This document shows, piece by piece, positions 26,065 to 34,618 of a stretch of DNA of 64,000 nucleotides (position 1 is its first letter; each line of letters begins with the position of its first letter). The notes beneath the pieces were generated by a model. It was not told where the DNA came from and did not search any database. It saw only the letters and a list, made by a program, of their open reading frames with translations. The stretch is from Endozoicomonas sp. 8E. Lineage in GTDB: Bacteria; Pseudomonadota; Gammaproteobacteria; Pseudomonadales; Endozoicomonadaceae. Made by a program: the position numbers and the translations under genes. The stretch spans positions 5,410,501 through 5,474,500 of the forward strand of contig NZ_CP120717.1 in assembly GCF_032883915.1 (NCBI RefSeq), read 5' to 3'.

Positions 26065-26976
26065 ATGAGCACAAAGACCCGGGTCAGCCTTTTATTTGTT
26101 ACTGTCTGCTTCATTTGGGGGACAACATGGCTGGCTATGGAACTGGCTGTTGCTACCATTCCGCCGATTACCGCTACCGGCATTCGTTTTGCCGTTGCAG
26201 CCCCCCTGATTATTCTGCTGGCGAGATTGAAAGGTGTTACGACCTGGTTCCCAAAGAATAAGAGTCCGGAGTTTTTCCTGATCAGTCTGTTTTACTTTGC
26301 CATCCCCTTTACCCTGATGATTTTTGGCGAACAGTATATTTCATCGGGACTGGCGTCTATCATCTTCGCCAATATGCCAGTTGTGGTTCTGATCTTTTCG
26401 GTACTGCTCCAGCGCCATAAGGTGGCTATGCACCAGCTGGCGGGGCTGGTCATAGCCCTGGGCAGTCTGGTCACCATTATTGGTAACGAAATGTCGGTCA
26501 ACAGCAACGGCAGCCTTATGGGCGTGGTTGCACTGGTCGTCGCTGTGCTTATGCATGCCCTGATTTACACCAGTGTCCAGACTCGTTGCGAGGGTGTTCA
26601 TGTTCTGACCTACAACGCCCTCCCCTGTCTGTTGGCAGCGGTACTGTTGATGATTACGGGTTACTTCATGGAAACGCCTGATATAAACAGCTTCTCGGCG
26701 CTCTCACTCGGTGCAGTGATCTATCTGGGGTCCATAGCAGGGATTGGCGGTATTATGGCTTACTTCCAGTTAAACAAACTGGCCAGCCCATTCCAGGCTT
26801 CCATCTGTTTTCTGATCTTTCCGGTGATTGCGCTCTGCCTGGACAGCCTGCTGAACGGAACAATGCTCAGCCATGAGTCTCTGTTCCTGACTCTGTTCCT
26901 GATGATCGGTGTCTTTTTGACCAAATTGCCAGAGGGAACTTTCAGAAAATACAAGATCTTGTTCAAAAGAAGCTAA
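26065..26976 (+). CDS. EamA/DMT-family transporter
   Basis: 303 residues in ten hydrophobic segments forming two EamA repeats: CFIWGTTWLAMELAVATIPPITATGIRF (about 12-39, in two pieces) opens the first, and YLGSIAGIGGIMAYFQLNKLASPFQAS marks the second. These inner-membrane carriers usually export amino acids or related metabolites. GAGGATG lies before ATG 26065. The divergent Lrp gene next door suggests amino-acid-responsive control. Substrate unknown. Confidence 0.9.
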   Translation: MSTKTRVSLLFVTVCFIWGTTWLAMELAVATIPPITATGIRFAVAAPLIILLARLKGVTTWFPKNKSPEFFLISLFYFAIPFTLMIFGEQYISSGLASIIFANMPVVVLIFSVLLQRHKVAMHQLAGLVIALGSLVTIIGNEMSVNSNGSLMGVVALVVAVLMHALIYTSVQTRCEGVHVLTYNALPCLLAAVLLMITGYFMETPDINSFSALSLGAVIYLGSIAGIGGIMAYFQLNKLASPFQASICFLIFPVIALCLDSLLNGTMLSHESLFLTLFLMIGVFLTKLPEGTFRKYKILFKRS

Positions 26977-26992
26977 TGTTTTTTACCGTCAT

Positions 26993-27023
26993 AAAAAAAC
27001 CGGGCTATTCACCCGGCTTTTTT
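26993..27023. terminator. Bidirectional rho-independent terminator
   Basis: An A run, then CCGGG-loop-CCCGG (27000-27016), then a T run. It serves both the EamA gene (rightward) and the convergent slyD gene (leftward). Confidence 0.85.
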
Positions 27024-27032
27024 ATGGCTGAC

Positions 27033-27512
27033 TCAATGCTCGTGACCACCGGGTCCATGTACATGACCATGATCCAGCTCTTCTTCCGTTGCGTCACGAA
27101 CTTCTACCACCTCAACAGCAAAGTTCAGGTCTTCCCCTGCCAGCTGATGGTTAGCATCAATCACAACTTCATCGCCTTCGATGGCCGTAATTGTGACAAT
27201 GCGTGGACCGATAGCGGTATCAGCATGGAACTGCATACCCACTTCTACGTCGTGGTCTCCGAACTGTGAACGGGGAATGGGTTGCACCAGGCTCTCATCG
27301 TATTCGCCATAGGCTTCAGCGGCTTCCACAGAGACTTCCAGCTTGTCACCCGCCGCTTTACCTTCCAGAGCACTTTCCAGACCGGCGACAATGTTACCCG
27401 CACCGTGCAGGTAGGCCAGAGGGTCATGACCTTCAGAACTGTCCAGAACTTCACCCCTGGCATTTTTCAGGGTGTAGTGGATCAGCGCGACTTTTTTGTC
27501 GGTAATGTTCAT
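27033..27512 (-). CDS. slyD: FKBP-type peptidyl-prolyl isomerase SlyD
   Basis: 159 residues. FKBP fold with ALIHYTLKNARGEVLDSS at the start, DPLAYLHGAGNIVAGLESAL (about 30-49), the IF chaperone insert (about 70-125), then INDANHQLAG-type VIDANHQLAGEDLNF. The tail is His-rich (HGHVHGPGGHEH), the nickel-binding feature of SlyD, here shorter than in E. coli. Folding helper and metallochaperone in the cytoplasm. Convergent with the EamA gene. Confidence 0.95.
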   Translation of the reverse strand: MNITDKKVALIHYTLKNARGEVLDSSEGHDPLAYLHGAGNIVAGLESALEGKAAGDKLEVSVEAAEAYGEYDESLVQPIPRSQFGDHDVEVGMQFHADTAIGPRIVTITAIEGDEVVIDANHQLAGEDLNFAVEVVEVRDATEEELDHGHVHGPGGHEH

Positions 27513-27846
27513 GAATTGACAATCTCTGGAATGAATGAACTGAAAGAATACCTGTCTATCCTGAAAACGGACAGTTCTTTTTTTCCCGTCAAGAACTACT
27601 GAACCCGCCTGTAATGCACCGTAGAGACTGACGACAGCTCGATCGACCTAAATGGTGGCCAGCAGAATGAAAGGGCCGTCCTAAGGGCATTAGAGAGTCA
27701 AAGCCCAAGGTTATTCAACAATTGAGTTTCAGGTTTTTGTGAATCGAAATCAGCTGAAATGATTCTCAATATAACATCAGGATGAATCTGTATGGAGCAT
27801 TTTCTCTGAAGAGCTTTTTCTAAAGGCTCTTTACGCCTGTTTCAGC
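27513..27846. other. Intergenic stretch, nothing recognised
   Basis: About 330 bases upstream of slyD and downstream of the next leftward gene. It should hold the slyD promoter. No repeat, RNA gene or open frame of interest was seen. Confidence 0.4.
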
Positions 27847-28428
27847 TCAATCAACATCATCAATCAGTTGTTTTTGTAATTCTTCATAAATCTCATCAAA
27901 ATTTTCTGCAATAGAGATTAAAGGTGCTCCGTCAATGTTTAAACAAGCACTAAAGGGAACATTAAAATAAAAAGTCGCTGTATTAGTAACGACTTCTTTT
28001 GCTGCTGCCTCGGCAGGAGAACTTTGCTCTTCTAATAACGTTACAATAGATGAAGATGAAGCCCCGGAAAATAAAGGTGCACCATGATTCTCAGATGAAA
28101 AAGCCTGAGAACAGTGTGCTAGGTTGTCCTGTTGATTACCTGATTCTGTTTTATCAACCCTACGGAAAATTAAGTTTACGCGTTCATGCAAAATTTGCTC
28201 TTGGCTACTATGATCCCCCATATTAGCGGCAACTTTCCTTGGTATGTTTACAAAAATAAATCTCTGTATCAGTTGAGCAATACTGTATACGTCAGAATAA
28301 TTCAGAGCAAAAGGTAAAGTGCCTGAAATTACCAATGCTGTTATTTCCATTGTGCCTTTTATTTCATCAGATTTGCCACTGCCAGAGAGAAAAGTCAGTA
28401 GTATCAATGCTTTCACGAGAAGATTCAT
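27847..28428 (-). CDS. Predicted exported protein, family unknown
   Basis: 193 residues from ATG 28428 (MNLLVKALILLTFLSGSGKSD), chosen because a signal-peptide-like hydrophobic stretch begins there; the frame can extend to 28461. The DNA is AT-richer than its neighbours. A second hydrophobic stretch (about 33-45) is followed by a polar Ser/Glu-rich region and an acidic C terminus (QKQLIDDVD). No motif recognised. The composition suggests accessory, possibly transferred, DNA. It could be an effector, but nothing beyond composition supports that. Confidence 0.5.
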   Translation of the reverse strand: MNLLVKALILLTFLSGSGKSDEIKGTMEITALVISGTLPFALNYSDVYSIAQLIQRFIFVNIPRKVAANMGDHSSQEQILHERVNLIFRRVDKTESGNQQDNLAHCSQAFSSENHGAPLFSGASSSSIVTLLEEQSSPAEAAAKEVVTNTATFYFNVPFSACLNIDGAPLISIAENFDEIYEELQKQLIDDVD

Positions 28429-28838
28429 CTCTGCAGCCCCACTGCTTGATATAAACGACATTGAGTTTAGGTATAGTCATCATGACTGCCGCTAATGCAG
28501 AGCCGCAATAATGGTTTTGCCGCACAGGGCAAACCAGAATGATCAGACGTGATGCGCAAAGGTAGCAGCCTATCGCCGGTTTGGACACTCACAAGTCATT
28601 CATGACCATTGCCTGCATTGGAGAGAATCGACAGCCAGTATGGCAAGCGCCTTTAAAGTAAACGACCATAGGTTTCTGAACCTCCGTTCGGGCATATGCA
28701 GTCCTCTGGACTGAGAGAGCTTAGCCTGCTGGACCAGAGAAGACCACTGGCCAATGAGCCAGAGCAAGGCAGGGGCAGCTGCGGTACAGGACGGCCTTAA
28801 GTCCTGCAGGCTTCAGGAGGTTCGTTAAGAACATTTCT
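28429..28838. other. Intergenic stretch with a decayed repeat near its right end
   Basis: About 410 bases with short interrupted frames. The only recognisable content is the degenerate family-1 half-copy at 28763-28818. Confidence 0.4.
28763..28818 (+). repeat. Degenerate half-copy of the family-1 element
   Basis: The stretch AGAGCAAGGCAGGGGCAGCT through CTTAAGTCCTGCAGGCTTCA follows the right half of family 1 with about a dozen differences and a damaged end. An old copy. Confidence 0.5.
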
Positions 28839-31800
28839 CTACTCAGACGCCCTATTGGAAAGAACTGACTCTGCCAGCTCAAGGTGAAGCAGTGCCCTGT
28901 TTTCCCCCTCTTTGACCGCCTGTTGCAACAACTGAACCGCTCTGGCCGGGTTGGAAACCTTACCTTCAACACCGTAAAGGTTGCGTATACCGTGCTGGTA
29001 GAGTTCATCCGGTGTGGCATCGTGTAATCCTTTGTGTTTCATTCGCTTTTCCAGAGCATGAATACTCTTTTCGACCCCCGCAGCAGGATGTATGAAAATC
29101 TTCCGACCGTTTTCTATTCTGTTAGCCAGAATAGTTTTTGCTACTCTCCCTTTGACTCCCTGTCCCTGTGTAGCCATTTCCTCAAGCTGGTTCAGGGCTT
29201 TGTAGAAAGCAGAAGGTTTATGAACATGGGTCAGCAAATCACCTGCTTCAGCCAGCAACGCATAAGGCTCCCGCTCTTCACAGAGTTGCTTTTGAAGCGC
29301 TATCGCTGCAGGGTATTTTTTCCTGGCAGCAAGCGATAATCTGCGGGCCGATTCAATAATCCGATACTCTTTCTCGTCCTCGCCCATCTGATCCGGCCTG
29401 ATGGCATGGAGCCAGTCTCTTAAAACGACACTTGTATAGTAATTCAGACTGGGATCTTCCGGCTTCTTCTTAAGTGCTTCTGCCAACACTTCATAAGCTT
29501 CTTTGATCAGCCCTGCCTGCGAAGCGGAGAGAGCCAGAGCTACAGGATCAATCTGTGAACGGTAGGGCTGTTTCAGCATGGCTTCGGCCAGAGGCGGAGT
29601 GACAGGCCACTGAAGGCTCCTGAATAACAGGATGCCCCGACCGGCTGTGCCCGGATACTGAAAAAGTAATCCGGCTAATGTTTTCAGATAGCTGAAGGAC
29701 AGTTGATCCCCGCCCTTCGACCTCTCTATCCAGGGTTGAAGCTGCAACGCTTTCAGCAGACGCTCAGCCCGATCAGATCCGACCTGCCGACAATAGCTCT
29801 CCAGTGTTGAGAGAGCCTGCAGGTCGCCCGTATTGATCTTATGTATAAAATCTTTGTCGTCTGTTAAAACATTGCCCCAACAGACACCGGTATAATAATG
29901 CAGCAAAACCGGAAGAGAGAGCTTTTCGCCCCGAACAGCCTCTTGCGGTGCTTTCATGATCGGGATGGGGTAGCTCAATGGACCAATACCCAGTGAAATA
30001 CAGAGCTGTCCGTCGGCCACATTTATCCCCTTGAACGAAGCCCAACCGGCTGCTCCGATAAGACCACTTCTGAACCATTGATCCCATGAAGACCATTGTG
30101 TCCAGGCGGATTTATCCACGTCCTTTTCATCCAGATCAAAGGAGAGAAACTCGGCTGTTTTTGGGTCCACCAGCCCCTTCTCTACCTTTACTTTAACTGA
30201 AGCTTTCAGCTTTCTGCCCTTAAGGAAACCTGTGGGTATGTTTTGTTGGATAGCTTGGGGAAGCTGCTCGAAATCCTTGATAAGGTCATCACCACGCAAA
30301 AAAACATCGTTGAGATAAACGTATCCAGTGCCTTCTTCATCCAGTTTTGTAGTCAGGTTTCCAACCTTGACAGAGCCGGCTCTGACGCCATCGATACTGA
30401 TATTTCCGGGAGCGACTTCCGTAATCGCTAAAGATTGCCCTAAATCCCCTTCTTTGAACTTCGCATTAGAGACCTCACACTGATCTACAGTCACATTGCC
30501 CCTGACTGGAACAGAAAACTTGCTGGCCTGAGTCTTGACGGCCACCTGCCCCTCACCTGATAAGTGTGTTTTACCGACACTGAGCTTGAGTTCAGCATCC
30601 CCTTTATCACTGTCTTTGAGATGAGCAGAGAGCTTCTGTACCTGCCCACCCAGGTTTTGGGGCAGCTCAATGCGGGTATCTCGCCAATGAATCGAGGATG
30701 GCTGGCCATGGGTATTAACGGTCAGCCGGTTTGTTTCAATTTCGGTTTGAACCTGCCCCTGATGCAGAGCCCTTGAAAGCTTTAAATCTTCACCTCTGAC
30801 ATCAGCATGACAATTAACACTGTTACCAGAATCCGCTCCCAGCTTCTGATTGAGCCTCAGCCCGGCTGAAAAGGTTTTTGCACGACTGCTAAAACCTGTT
30901 GTATCCTCAGCCAGCTTACCCTCCATATGAACCTTATTCAGATCCAGGTGCGCTTGTGCTGTTCCGTTATTTTCTAGCTCCAGATGGCCTGCATCAAGTT
31001 CCAGGTCGACACTTCCAGACCCATTTTGAACTTCTTCTTTTGATAACTGCACCTTCAACTGCAGATGAAGGTCGCTGGTTCTGACCCTGAGGCCGGAGGA
31101 CTGTTTTTCCAGTTCAGAGATCCAGTCAAAATCTTCCTCTTTGTCAGAGGTTATTAAATCCATAGGCTTGAGCTTTTTCTCACGGGCAACACCATACAGG
31201 ACATCCGAAAGCCCTCCTGTATCCACTTCCATGGTATTCGCATTGACGGCCAGCGTTCTTTCCGTTTCACCCTGTATGCACTCAACAGGCTTGAGCTCAT
31301 TAACCACCTTAAGCCCTTCCACCCTGCTCAGTGGCAAAGGCAGACCTTTTCTGGCTATCTCAAGATCATGAACCGTCAGATCAAATGGGTGCTCGAGCAG
31401 AGAAAACAGCATACTGATGCTTTCTTTTACCCCGACACTTAACCCCCCTGTAAATGCAAACAGGGCTGCCGGGTCCGGTTCATCCAGAGAAGCCTTTATT
31501 TTTCCTACGGAGACCCCTGTCCGGTCGAGCTGGAAGAATGTACCTTTCTGCCTGCGAATACGGTGAAGTGCCCTTAAAAAGCCTGTAATCCCCTTTCCCC
31601 TGATATAGGCATTAATTCCTGCTGCCACTCTGCCCTGAATACTGGCATCCATATCCTTGATTTCGATATCCATTTTAAGAGGCGGCTGACCGGGCACATT
31701 AACATTAACAGAGCCCTTAACATCCAAGGCAATTTTGGGGTAGGTCTGCCCCGTGTCCGAATCCAAAAGCTCCACTTTGTGGACTCTTAACTCAACATGC

Positions 31801-32444
31801 CTCAATTTGGCTTTGCCACCTCCCAGTGTGAGTCCGTCAAGATGAACAGTATGATCCTGTAACTCACCTCTATGCAGAGCTTTGAGAGATCGCAACAGCC
31901 TGAGGTAACTGCGAATCTCGTAATCCCTGGCCACTCTTGCCTGCTTTTTCTGTTTACGCAACAGCATCTGCTTTTTTTTCAGAATCCGGCGTTCATCAAG
32001 CGTTTTCTTTTCAGGCTTGCTGTGAATCGCGTCCCTGACCCTTTTCAACTGTTTGTTCAGTTGTCTGACGACGGCTGCCCTGCGGAAGCTGACTTTTGAG
32101 CGAACTTTTTTGAAGTCCAGCACCCAGATTATGACCGAAGCCAACAGCCTCTCGAACACGCTTGATCTGATTTTTGGCGGGGCAGGAAAGGCGGCTTCCG
32201 GGGTTGCAGGTATATCATCAATCTGAATCAGTGGCTGGGCATCGACCACTTTGGGGTGTCGGGAATCCAGACTTTGAGGTGCAGTGTGCCATCCCTCTTG
32301 CGAGAACGTTAATCCTTCTTCTCCATCCACAACAGAAACATCTCGAAAGCCTGATGAAACGGTGTTTTTTGATGAAGGCTCATCCGGCAAATGAGAAGGT
32401 ACAGATGACAACACTGAACCGGATGATGACGCTTTGGATGGCAT
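28839..32444 (-). CDS. Giant (1201-residue) protein with AsmA-like repeats and helical C terminus
   Basis: ATG 32444 has GGAAGG 6 bases upstream. Order: a Ser/Pro-rich polar N terminus (about 1-90) without a signal peptide; one hydrophobic segment (FERLLASVIIWVLDF, about 98-112); a basic coiled region (about 115-190); a long beta-rich region (about 195-790) with alternating strands such as VDLELDAGHLELENN and HLDLNKVHMEGKLAED, reminiscent of AsmA/TamB-type lipid-transfer grooves; and a helical C-terminal half with TPR/Sel1-like pieces (ending with NPARAVQLLQQAVKEGENRALLHL). I do not recognise a named family. The AsmA resemblance is inference from strand pattern. Confidence 0.75.
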   Translation of the reverse strand: MPSKASSSGSVLSSVPSHLPDEPSSKNTVSSGFRDVSVVDGEEGLTFSQEGWHTAPQSLDSRHPKVVDAQPLIQIDDIPATPEAAFPAPPKIRSSVFERLLASVIIWVLDFKKVRSKVSFRRAAVVRQLNKQLKRVRDAIHSKPEKKTLDERRILKKKQMLLRKQKKQARVARDYEIRSYLRLLRSLKALHRGELQDHTVHLDGLTLGGGKAKLRHVELRVHKVELLDSDTGQTYPKIALDVKGSVNVNVPGQPPLKMDIEIKDMDASIQGRVAAGINAYIRGKGITGFLRALHRIRRQKGTFFQLDRTGVSVGKIKASLDEPDPAALFAFTGGLSVGVKESISMLFSLLEHPFDLTVHDLEIARKGLPLPLSRVEGLKVVNELKPVECIQGETERTLAVNANTMEVDTGGLSDVLYGVAREKKLKPMDLITSDKEEDFDWISELEKQSSGLRVRTSDLHLQLKVQLSKEEVQNGSGSVDLELDAGHLELENNGTAQAHLDLNKVHMEGKLAEDTTGFSSRAKTFSAGLRLNQKLGADSGNSVNCHADVRGEDLKLSRALHQGQVQTEIETNRLTVNTHGQPSSIHWRDTRIELPQNLGGQVQKLSAHLKDSDKGDAELKLSVGKTHLSGEGQVAVKTQASKFSVPVRGNVTVDQCEVSNAKFKEGDLGQSLAITEVAPGNISIDGVRAGSVKVGNLTTKLDEEGTGYVYLNDVFLRGDDLIKDFEQLPQAIQQNIPTGFLKGRKLKASVKVKVEKGLVDPKTAEFLSFDLDEKDVDKSAWTQWSSWDQWFRSGLIGAAGWASFKGINVADGQLCISLGIGPLSYPIPIMKAPQEAVRGEKLSLPVLLHYYTGVCWGNVLTDDKDFIHKINTGDLQALSTLESYCRQVGSDRAERLLKALQLQPWIERSKGGDQLSFSYLKTLAGLLFQYPGTAGRGILLFRSLQWPVTPPLAEAMLKQPYRSQIDPVALALSASQAGLIKEAYEVLAEALKKKPEDPSLNYYTSVVLRDWLHAIRPDQMGEDEKEYRIIESARRLSLAARKKYPAAIALQKQLCEEREPYALLAEAGDLLTHVHKPSAFYKALNQLEEMATQGQGVKGRVAKTILANRIENGRKIFIHPAAGVEKSIHALEKRMKHKGLHDATPDELYQHGIRNLYGVEGKVSNPARAVQLLQQAVKEGENRALLHLELAESVLSNRASE

Positions 32445-32568
32445 GACTTCCTTCCATGAAGTTGCTACTGTTTCAGCTTAGCCAAAATCACTGCCGACAG
32501 TTCAATAGTGCCATTGACCTGTTCACTAGTATTTTACTCTTCACGGCAATCATTTGGGAGTCATCCTT

Positions 32569-33144
32569 TTGACAAATCAACGATGCACCTGGTGCACAGA
32601 AGACCCGGACTACATTCGATATCATGATGAAGAGTGGGGCATTCCCTGTCACGACGATCGGAAGCTGTTTGAATTTCTGATTCTGGAAGGTGCCCAGGCA
32701 GGTCTCAGCTGGATCACCATACTCAAACGCCGGGAGGGCTACCGCAGGGCCTTTGCAGGCTTTGATCCTGCTGCGGTCGCCCAATTCACCGGGCAAGATG
32801 CAGAAAGACTGCTCCAGGATGAAGGTATTGTCAGAAACCGGCTGAAAGTGAACAGTGCTATCAAGAATGCCCGGGCTTTTCTGAAGATTCAGGAAGAGTT
32901 TGGCAGCTTTAAGCAATATATCTGGTCCTTTGTGAATCACACTCCAATCCGGAACCAATGGCAAACAATGTCTGAAGTGCCCGTCACCACCCCGGAATCC
33001 GATGCCATGAGTAAAGACCTGAAAAAAAGAGGTTTTTCATTTGTAGGCAGTACTATCTGTTATGCCTACATGCAAGCTATGGGGATGGTGAATGATCATC
33101 TGGTGGGCTGTCCTTCGTACTCCCAACCAGACTTTGTTGGTTGA
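32569..33144 (+). CDS. tag: DNA-3-methyladenine glycosylase I
   Basis: 191 residues from TTG 32569 (GGGAG 8 bases upstream); E. coli Tag has 187. Features: RCTWCTEDPDYIRYHDEEWG (about 5-24) with zinc-ligand Cys and His, LFEFLILEGAQAGLSWITIL with the catalytic Glu, ATP-independent HhH fold, and C-terminal GMVNDHLVGCPSY with the last zinc ligands. It removes 3-methyladenine from alkylated DNA. Monocistronic, divergent from the giant gene. Confidence 0.95.
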   Translation: MTNQRCTWCTEDPDYIRYHDEEWGIPCHDDRKLFEFLILEGAQAGLSWITILKRREGYRRAFAGFDPAAVAQFTGQDAERLLQDEGIVRNRLKVNSAIKNARAFLKIQEEFGSFKQYIWSFVNHTPIRNQWQTMSEVPVTTPESDAMSKDLKKRGFSFVGSTICYAYMQAMGMVNDHLVGCPSYSQPDFVG

Positions 33145-33268
33145 ACCACAAGGTGAAAATACGGTTGAGCACTGAACGGTGACTTTCAAGGAAGATGTCG
33201 CCTCAAATAATGCAGCTAAATCACAACGCTGAAGAAGCTCTATCCATCAATTTCATTGAAATGATGTA

Positions 33269-33482
33269 CTAGCAGCCTGTCGGACTTAAGCGTCCGTAGC
33301 GAGGATTGCAAGAAATTGAGGATAAAAATCTCTGTTTCTGAGGAGAATAGCGAGCTATTTGACGAAGAAACAGGGATTTTTAGACCAATTTATTGCAACC
33401 GCACGACTGCATGGATGCAGGAGCTAGAGCAACGCAGGAGCAGTTGCCGTGTAGGACAGTCTTAAGTCCGACAGGCTGCTAG
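33269..33482 (+). repeat. Family-1 inverted-repeat element, copy 1d
   Basis: 214 bases, CTAG to CTAG. The right CTAG supplies the TAG stop codon of yhaV on the minus strand (33481-33479). Confidence 0.88.
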
Positions 33483-33967
33483 AGATTTTTAAAGAATTCA
33501 TCCAGATCCTCAATGCCTTGGTATTCATTCATGAGATCCTGCCAACTGTCAGGAGGCGTTTCCGCATTCACCAGTTTCCCAAACACCGAATATGCATCGG
33601 TCTTGCTACCGTAGGCACGTTTGGTTTTTTCGTCATTTACCCAAGCATATATGATGATTCTGGCTGCTTCGTCGTAGCGGAAAAACAGCCGGTACTGTTG
33701 AAAAAACTTAGCTCGAAACCAGTGCTTTCTGGCTTTTCCAAGCGTCAAGCCTTGACGGTATGAAGGATCAGAGGGATTGCTTGGAACCCGTTTAAATGCC
33801 AACTGGTTGATTGCCGCCAGTCGTTTTGTGGCGTTTTTCTTTTGAAAGGAATCTGGATGCTGTTGTTTCAGTTTTTTGACCTCGACAGCCAAGCTCTTGA
33901 GTTGTGCGACAAACATGGGGTGGGCAAGAATTGTCCAGCCATGAAAGTCATTACGGGTGGAAGGCAT
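33479..33967 (-). CDS. yhaV: YhaV-family ribonuclease toxin
   Basis: 162 residues. YhaV marks: GWTILAHPMFVAQL near the start, and the RelE-like RNase core at HWFRAKFFQQYRLFFRYDEAARIIIYAWVND (about 82-112, in two motifs) followed by KTKRAYGSKTDAYSVF. It cleaves RNA and is neutralised by PrlF, encoded just upstream (6 bases between genes). Its stop TAG is formed by the CTAG end of the family-1 element, so the C terminus may have been altered slightly by the insertion. Confidence 0.92.
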   Translation of the reverse strand: MPSTRNDFHGWTILAHPMFVAQLKSLAVEVKKLKQQHPDSFQKKNATKRLAAINQLAFKRVPSNPSDPSYRQGLTLGKARKHWFRAKFFQQYRLFFRYDEAARIIIYAWVNDEKTKRAYGSKTDAYSVFGKLVNAETPPDSWQDLMNEYQGIEDLDEFFKNL

Positions 33968-33973
33968 TGCCGA

Positions 33974-34294
33974 TCAATCCTCACCAAGTGGCTCATCGAG
34001 ATCAATATCAATCTCCCCAACCAGATCATTGAGATTTCGGGCAAGCTCCGGGGAAAGCGGCTTCAGTGTTCGGGGATGGTTTTTCATATCCCGCTCAAGA
34101 AAATCCAGGAAGCCTGCTACTACAGGGTCTACTTCGTCACTCTGACACTTGGAAAGCAGGACGCTGCCATCGGAGCGAATCTCATACTGAAGCTTTTCCT
34201 GCTTGTTTAATTCCAGCGCCTTTCTGACCGAGGCCGGAATAGTCGTCTGATAACGATCCGTCAGGGTGGATTGATCTACGAACACATTTTTCAT
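33974..34294 (-). CDS. prlF: PrlF (SohA) antitoxin
   Basis: 106 residues with an N-terminal SpoVT/AbrB swapped-hairpin DNA-binding domain: STLTDRYQTTIPASVRKALEL (about 9-29) and YEIRSDGSVLL. The acidic C terminus (EIDIDLDEPLGED) probably binds the toxin. First gene of the prlF-yhaV operon and expected autorepressor; a perfect inverted repeat at 34327-34352 is the likely operator. Confidence 0.92.
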   Translation of the reverse strand: MKNVFVDQSTLTDRYQTTIPASVRKALELNKQEKLQYEIRSDGSVLLSKCQSDEVDPVVAGFLDFLERDMKNHPRTLKPLSPELARNLNDLVGEIDIDLDEPLGED

Positions 34295-34326
34295 GATGAA
34301 ACCTCCGAGTGTTAACCATCACTTAT

Positions 34327-34352
34327 CGTGGTAATGCAAATGCATTACCACG
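34327..34352. promoter_or_regulatory. Likely PrlF operator
   Basis: Perfect 11-bp inverted repeat CGTGGTAATGC (34327-34337), 4-base spacer, GCATTACCACG (34342-34352), 33 bases upstream of prlF. A symmetric site in this position suits autorepression by an AbrB-type dimer. Confidence 0.65.
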
Positions 34353-34618
34353 TCAAAGACAGGGTTGCGGGTGAAACGGCCAACAAACGGGGACTGATCG
34401 CCCTGGTGCTGGTAGTTCGAGGTTTGAGCCTATTCCCTCAGAAAGAGGGTGAATCAGAACTTGTTATTTCTCGTATGGTTAGATTTTTATCCTTCAACCA
34501 ACACTCTCCATAACTATTCAGCTCTGGCATATATTCTGCAGATAGCTTTGCAACATAACCTGTTGAGCCAAAAACTCATCAGGATGCCCCCGGATAGCGC
34601 AGAGAGCGAACAACAACA

